A DNA stretch of 64,000 nt from Treponema socranskii subsp. paredis ATCC 35535 (GTDB taxonomy: Bacteria > Spirochaetota > Spirochaetia > Treponematales > Treponemataceae). Position numbers and translations under genes: made by a program. Each line of letters opens with the position of its first letter. Position 1 is the stretch's first letter. Of this stretch, positions 60,571 through 64,000 are shown piece after piece. The stretch lies in contig KE332515.1 of assembly GCA_000413015.1 (NCBI GenBank), forward strand, positions 748,097 through 812,096, read 5' to 3'. A model generated the notes under the pieces. That model worked only from the letters and a program-made list of their open reading frames with translations. It was not told the DNA's origin and searched no databases.

Positions 60571-61792
60571 AGGCGGCCTTAAAGACGAAATCGTGCGTTT
60601 TGTTGATTTTAAAAAATGTCCGCGTGAGATTTTCCAATGCGGCAAGAGGAGACTCGTTGTAGACGGAAACGGCGAGCCAGCACTCCCTGAGAGACGCCAT
60701 ACATTCGGCAGAACTTTCGGCGCCCGAAGCGCTTTTTGCAAGCGGCTTTTGCGCGCGCGCGATGCCGTCGATGAAGATACGGAACATGAGGCGCACTTCG
60801 AACGAAGCGCAGTCTTTTAATATCTTTGCGCAGTCGGGGATCGCGTTCGATGCGACACTCTTAAAAAAAGATGCCGCGCAGTCTCTGATTTTTTCGGGAG
60901 CGACGGGAAGAAAGGTTTCAAAGTATTCGCCGAGAGTTCCGTTCCACGCATCGTCATGAAAAATACGGCGTACGACTTCAAGCTGTTCGGCTTCCGTCCG
61001 CTCGCGGAATCGATACGGTCTTACACGCGAAAGGATCGTCGGCATAACGGACGAACGTTTTTCCGTCGTCAAAATAAAAACCGCGTCTTCCGGCGGCTCT
61101 TCGAGAATTTTCAACAGCGCGTTCCGCGCGCTTTCGTTCATGCGCTCGGCATTTTCCAAAACAACCGTCTTTTTTCCTTCGGACGATTTTATATGCGCCC
61201 ATGCGGAAACGGCGCGTATGTGTTTTATCGGAATCGCGTCGGGCAAAAAATCGGATTCGAGTTTTCGGCACAGCTTTTGTATTTCTCCGCACGTTTTTTC
61301 AAGCGTTTCGGCGTCCGGTAATTCGTGCGGAAAATCGATCGTCTCCATGTATTCGTCTATGGAAGCGATGATGGGCGCGATTTTCGAAAGCTTGTCGTCG
61401 TCCTGCAGCACGACGGGATTAAAGCGCATCGTCAATTTTCTCACGCTGCGCAAAAAAAGATAGCGGGCGCTTCGTTCATAAGATGCGCTCTTTTTGTGCG
61501 CCGAAAGAAAAACCGAAAGGCACGAAGCGATTTCAAGAGTGCAGTCACGCGGGCCTGCGAGTATCGTATTCTGATGAACGAGGGCTTTATGGCGGAGACA
61601 CGAAGGACACGTACATTGCCACGCGCCTTTTTCTTCTCCAGTGCACGAAAGAACGCGGGCACACTCGAGCGCGCATGAAAGTTTTCCCGACGACGAGGGG
61701 CCGTAAAAAAGAAGGGCACCCGGAAGTGACGATGAACGTATGTCGTTTTCAAGAAGCGAAGACGCTTCCTGTCGGATAATGTTTTCAAACAT
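60563..61792 (-). CDS. holB: DNA polymerase III delta prime-type clamp-loader subunit
   Basis: 409-residue protein of the clamp loader. It has the AAA+ P-loop region LLFYGPSSSGKLS, a zinc site with CxxC-type cysteines (CTGEEKGAWQCTCPSC), and KTVVLENAERMNESARNALLKILEEPP, the diagnostic SRC-neighbouring block of delta prime and DnaX. Its C-terminal half is divergent. The ATG at 61792 overlaps the cvpA stop by one base (TGATG), so translation is coupled. The gene name is by homology. Confidence 0.87.
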   Translation of the reverse strand: MFENIIRQEASSLLENDIRSSSLPGALLFYGPSSSGKLSCALECARVLSCTGEEKGAWQCTCPSCLRHKALVHQNTILAGPRDCTLEIASCLSVFLSAHKKSASYERSARYLFLRSVRKLTMRFNPVVLQDDDKLSKIAPIIASIDEYMETIDFPHELPDAETLEKTCGEIQKLCRKLESDFLPDAIPIKHIRAVSAWAHIKSSEGKKTVVLENAERMNESARNALLKILEEPPEDAVFILTTEKRSSVMPTILSRVRPYRFRERTEAEQLEVVRRIFHDDAWNGTLGEYFETFLPVAPEKIRDCAASFFKSVASNAIPDCAKILKDCASFEVRLMFRIFIDGIARAQKPLAKSASGAESSAECMASLRECWLAVSVYNESPLAALENLTRTFFKINKTHDFVFKAAYE

Positions 61793-62280
61793 CAGGCAGG
61801 CAGCTCCTGAAGCTTCGTTTCCGAAACTCTGATAATGCCGTCGAGCAGCCGGTAAAAAATGCTTGAATCGAAGAGCGGGCGGGTATCGACCCACGGCTGC
61901 ACTTTGAGTGCGACGATGACGAGGGAAATGACGGCAAGCCCTTCGACGATGCCGAACACGAATCCGAGCGCGCGGTCGAGTCCCTGCAAAATCTCACCGG
62001 AAAAAATACGGCTGACGATTTCCTGGACGATCTTTACGACGAGAAAGGCGATAACGAAAATCAATAAAAACGAAACGACTTTTGCCAAAAGCGCGTTACG
62101 GATGCCGTCGCGGACAAAGGGTTCGAGAAGCGGCGTACACAAAACCGCAGCGACGATGCCTGCGACAAAGGCGGCTTTACCGAAAAATTCTTTTATCAAA
62201 CCGCGGGAAGCCGCCGTTATGACAAAAAAAAACAAAATCAATAAAAAAACGATATCGATCGGTGCATAGGAATACGGCAT
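61792..62280 (-). CDS. cvpA: CvpA family membrane protein
   Basis: 162-residue inner-membrane protein with four predicted helices and the family pattern starting PIDIVFLLILFFFVITAASRGLIKEFFGK. CvpA proteins were first linked to colicin V production and now to envelope integrity. The start follows murG by six bases; the stop overlaps the next gene. Confidence 0.85.
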   Translation of the reverse strand: MPYSYAPIDIVFLLILFFFVITAASRGLIKEFFGKAAFVAGIVAAVLCTPLLEPFVRDGIRNALLAKVVSFLLIFVIAFLVVKIVQEIVSRIFSGEILQGLDRALGFVFGIVEGLAVISLVIVALKVQPWVDTRPLFDSSIFYRLLDGIIRVSETKLQELPA

Positions 62281-62286
62281 CGCTCA

Positions 62287-63429
62287 TCATCCTCCGAGCA
62301 TTGCAGTATACACGATTTCGGCAATATTTTCACCAGGCTTTCCGCTTCCGACAAGAGCGGCGCATTTTTCGCTCATGAGACGCCGCTCTTCGCTCGATGA
62401 AAGTTTTTCAAGCGCACGCAAAAGTTCTTCCGAATTCGCTTTTTCCCGCGAAAGCACGATTGCCGCCCCCCTCTCCGCAAAATAGCGCGCGTTGTCTTCC
62501 TGATCGCCTCTCGTACCCGAGCCCGTAAGCGGGATGAGTACGAGCGGCTTTTTTAAAACGGCGCATTCCCAAATCGAATTCGCTCCCGCACGCGAAAGCA
62601 CGATATCGCTCGCTGCGATCACATCGCTCATTTCGGAATACAAAAACGGATACTGCGCATAGTCCGCGTGCCGGACGGTGTCGGCGTTTTTTACTCCCGT
62701 CTGATGTACGACGAAAAATGACGCGCACAAGCGGTCAAGATTTTCTCTGACAAGTTCGTTTATCTGCACGGCTCCGGAACTTCCGCCGAGTACGAGGAGA
62801 ACGGGCTTTGTATTGCCGGAGATATGTAAAAATGCACGGCCGCGTTCGGGAGAGGCGCGGTAAAAAGCTTCTCTGACGGGATTCCCCGTTACGATTATCT
62901 TTTTGCGGTATGCCGCCTTAAAAAATCTTTCGGTTTCTTTGTACGACACGAGGATACGCTTTGCCGCAATGCTGTTGATTTTCGTCGCAAGCCCCGGCGT
63001 AAAATCGCATTCGTGCGTATATACGGGAATGCCGAGCAGCTTTGCAGCCGCGCACGGCGGGACGCTCACGAAGCCGCCTTTGGAAAAAAGAACGGCGGGT
63101 TTTAATTTTATTAAAATCGCAAGCGAGGCAAAAAAACCTCCGACGACTTTAAACATATCGGAAACGGTTTTCAGAGAGAAATAGCGGCGAAGTTTTCCCG
63201 CAGGAATTCCGTAAAATGCGTCCGCACTTTTCCGCCCTTCTTCATCGACGTTTTTTTCAACGATAGTTTTATCCATACCGGAAGAAGATCCGATCCAGCA
63301 GATAGTAACGGCTGTTCCGCCGGCCGAAGCCTTTTTGCGCAATTCATCTGCGACTGCAAGTCCCGGATAGATGTGTCCGCCCGTGCCGCCGCCCGTAAAT
63401 ACCGCTGTAATCGCTTTAGTGTTTTTCAT
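62287..63429 (-). CDS. murG: Undecaprenyl-PP-MurNAc-pentapeptide GlcNAc transferase MurG
   Basis: Adds GlcNAc to lipid I at the inner membrane to form lipid II. The 380-residue GT-B enzyme has the N-terminal GGGTGGHIYPGLAVADEL, SKGGFVSVPP, HECDFTPG (a variant of the usual HEQN), GGSSGAVQIN and SRAGANSIWE. The ATG at 63429 has no strong ribosome binding site. It starts a murG-cvpA-holB-kinase-regulator series in which every junction overlaps or nearly touches. Confidence 0.95.
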   Translation of the reverse strand: MKNTKAITAVFTGGGTGGHIYPGLAVADELRKKASAGGTAVTICWIGSSSGMDKTIVEKNVDEEGRKSADAFYGIPAGKLRRYFSLKTVSDMFKVVGGFFASLAILIKLKPAVLFSKGGFVSVPPCAAAKLLGIPVYTHECDFTPGLATKINSIAAKRILVSYKETERFFKAAYRKKIIVTGNPVREAFYRASPERGRAFLHISGNTKPVLLVLGGSSGAVQINELVRENLDRLCASFFVVHQTGVKNADTVRHADYAQYPFLYSEMSDVIAASDIVLSRAGANSIWECAVLKKPLVLIPLTGSGTRGDQEDNARYFAERGAAIVLSREKANSEELLRALEKLSSSEERRLMSEKCAALVGSGKPGENIAEIVYTAMLGG

Positions 63430-63520
63430 ATAGTTTTAAGTGCAAAGTTCCGACCGTATGCGTAAGATCGCGCGGCAATAAGCCCGACGCAGAATGCCGG
63501 GATATTAACCCTCCGCACGA

Positions 63521-63549
63521 ATAAAAAAAACGGCAGCTGTGCTGCCGTT
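63521..63549 (-). terminator. Intrinsic terminator of tRNA-Phe
   Basis: Perfect 9-bp stem AACGGCAGC (63529-63537) with GCTGCCGTT (63541-63549), loop TGT; on the minus strand it is followed by a run of eight T, counting the two paired ones. It lies four bases beyond the tRNA end. Confidence 0.9.
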
Positions 63550-63553
63550 CGTA

Positions 63554-63626
63554 TGCCACCAGTTGGAATCGGACCAACGACACATGGATTTTCAGTCCAT
63601 TGCTCTACCAACTGAGCTATAGCGGC
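63554..63626 (-). tRNA. tRNA-Phe (anticodon GAA)
   Basis: A 73-base cloverleaf on the minus strand. The D arm has AGCTCAGTTGGTAGAGC, the anticodon stem ATGGA/TCCAT encloses CTGAAAA with anticodon GAA, and the T arm has GGTCCGATTCCAAC (loop variant TCCGATT). The acceptor stem includes G-U pairs. The discriminator is A, and CCA is not encoded, so it must be added by a nucleotidyltransferase. Confidence 0.95.
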
Positions 63627-63635
63627 ATATCAATT

Positions 63636-63664
63636 ACTTTACCCTATTTGCATTTTTATGTCAA
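63636..63664 (-). promoter_or_regulatory. tRNA-Phe promoter
   Basis: On the minus strand, TTGACA (63659-63664), 17-base spacer, TAAAGT (63636-63641), ten bases before the tRNA. This near-consensus promoter lets tRNA-Phe be transcribed independently of the rRNA genes upstream. Confidence 0.75.
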
Positions 63665-63693
63665 GCGTATAATCAGGTAAAGGGTAAAAAAAG

Positions 63694-63808
63694 AGCCCGG
63701 CAGCTACCTACTTTCCCGCTTGGAAGCAGTATCATCGGCGCAAGGGAGCTTGACTTCCGTGTTCGGAATGGGAACGGGTATTTCCTCCCCGCCATGGCCA
63801 CCGGGCAA
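63694..63808 (-). rRNA. rrf: 5S ribosomal RNA
   Basis: About 115 bases on the minus strand, with terminal stem GCCCGG/CCGGGC, the conserved ACCCGTTCCCATTCCGAACACGG-type loop B/C region (positions about 63752-63778) and AAAGTAGGTAGCTGCCGGGC at the 3' end. A T7 run (63684-63690) follows the terminal stem and probably stops transcription. Exact ends are estimated. Confidence 0.93.
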
Positions 63809-63932
63809 TAATTGCCGTACAAAAAGAAAAAGGAAGAAGGGGGCAGACGAAAACCAAAACGCCTGCCGTCATTTCATATAAGCTTTTATGTGCTCGTAGG
63901 TATTGGTTTCGCGCATAGGCACGGGAACGATA

Positions 63933-64000
63933 ATATGGTCAAGCCTCACGACCTATTAGTACTGCTCGGCTGTGCACGTCGCCGTGCCTGCACCTGCAGC
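63933..64000 (-). rRNA. rrl: 23S ribosomal RNA, 3' end (partial)
   Basis: The minus strand reads AGTACTAATAGGTCGTGAGG then CTTGACC, the conserved 3' end of bacterial 23S rRNA. The gene continues beyond the window. The spacer to the 5S gene is about 124 bases and shows no tRNA. Confidence 0.9.

Noticed and set aside
63638..63688. TTTACCCT/AGGGTAAA inverted repeat between 5S rRNA and tRNA-Phe as a terminator
   Set aside because: The arms are 35 bases apart and straddle a near-consensus tRNA promoter; the T run directly after the 5S terminal stem explains termination better.

Overview
The window is a bacterial chromosome segment of roughly 50% G+C, most probably from a Treponema species (oral or host-associated, higher-GC type). 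The main pointers are a trans-2-enoyl-CoA reductase very close to the Treponema denticola Ter enzyme as I remember it, a cytidylate kinase with the GKSGCGNTT P-loop, flgF/flgG with a short FlgJ-type rod protein, and a spirochaete-like mix of lipoproteins, HD-GYP and NtrC-type signalling genes. Genus is an inference; species cannot be fixed from here.

Layout. 1-9.6 kb: an AEC-family permease, then a complete autoinducer-2 (AI-2) uptake locus with the enteric arrangement: lsrA-C-D-B-F on the minus strand, divergent from lsrR-lsrK on the plus strand. lsrG is absent and a cupin gene follows lsrK. 9.6-14 kb: a 216-bp structured repeat, the cupin, a large surface lipoprotein, a CobW-type metallochaperone GTPase and a 5'-truncated methyltransferase. 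14-21 kb: a stomatin/NfeD pair, pyrB-pyrI-pyrC, fabV and fabF. 21.5-25.6 kb: the Hen1-Pnkp RNA repair operon. 25.7-28 kb: infC-rpmI-rplT, a coiled-coil gene, zapA and a YaiI family gene. 28-40 kb: an HD-GYP protein, an rRNA-type m5C methyltransferase, nagZ, an SDR, an A+T-rich two-gene unit, a decayed toxin-antitoxin remnant, a radical SAM protein, tyrS, a HEAT/AbrB-like pair and a SPOR protein. 40-48 kb: uvrB, bacteriohemerythrin, a fructosamine-kinase family protein, nrdD-nrdG behind a pair of NrdR boxes, and a ferredoxin. 48-57 kb: a TPR lipoprotein, a MutY-like glycosylase lacking the iron-sulfur cysteines, cmk, yicC, murC, rod genes flgF-flgG-flgJ, glgC and a J-domain protein. 58-63.4 kb: an NtrC-type regulator and its kinase, DNA polymerase III delta prime, cvpA and murG. 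The end holds tRNA-Phe, 5S rRNA and the 3' end of 23S rRNA, all on the minus strand.

Links between genes. LsrB-A-C-D should import AI-2, LsrK phosphorylate it, LsrR respond to the phosphorylated signal, and LsrF cleave a downstream product. Hen1 and Pnkp act together to heal, methylate and seal broken tRNAs. NrdD needs NrdG to make its glycyl radical, and NrdR probably represses both.

Between the genes there are several dispersed repeats. The most interesting is a 216-220 bp element found in front of the cupin and flgF genes. It ends in a nested stem-loop placed directly before the ribosome binding site, with one compensatory base-pair change between copies. A second family carries 37-bp tandem units. 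A 14-bp palindrome (TTATTAATTAATAA) occurs three times exactly, twice inside unrelated genes.
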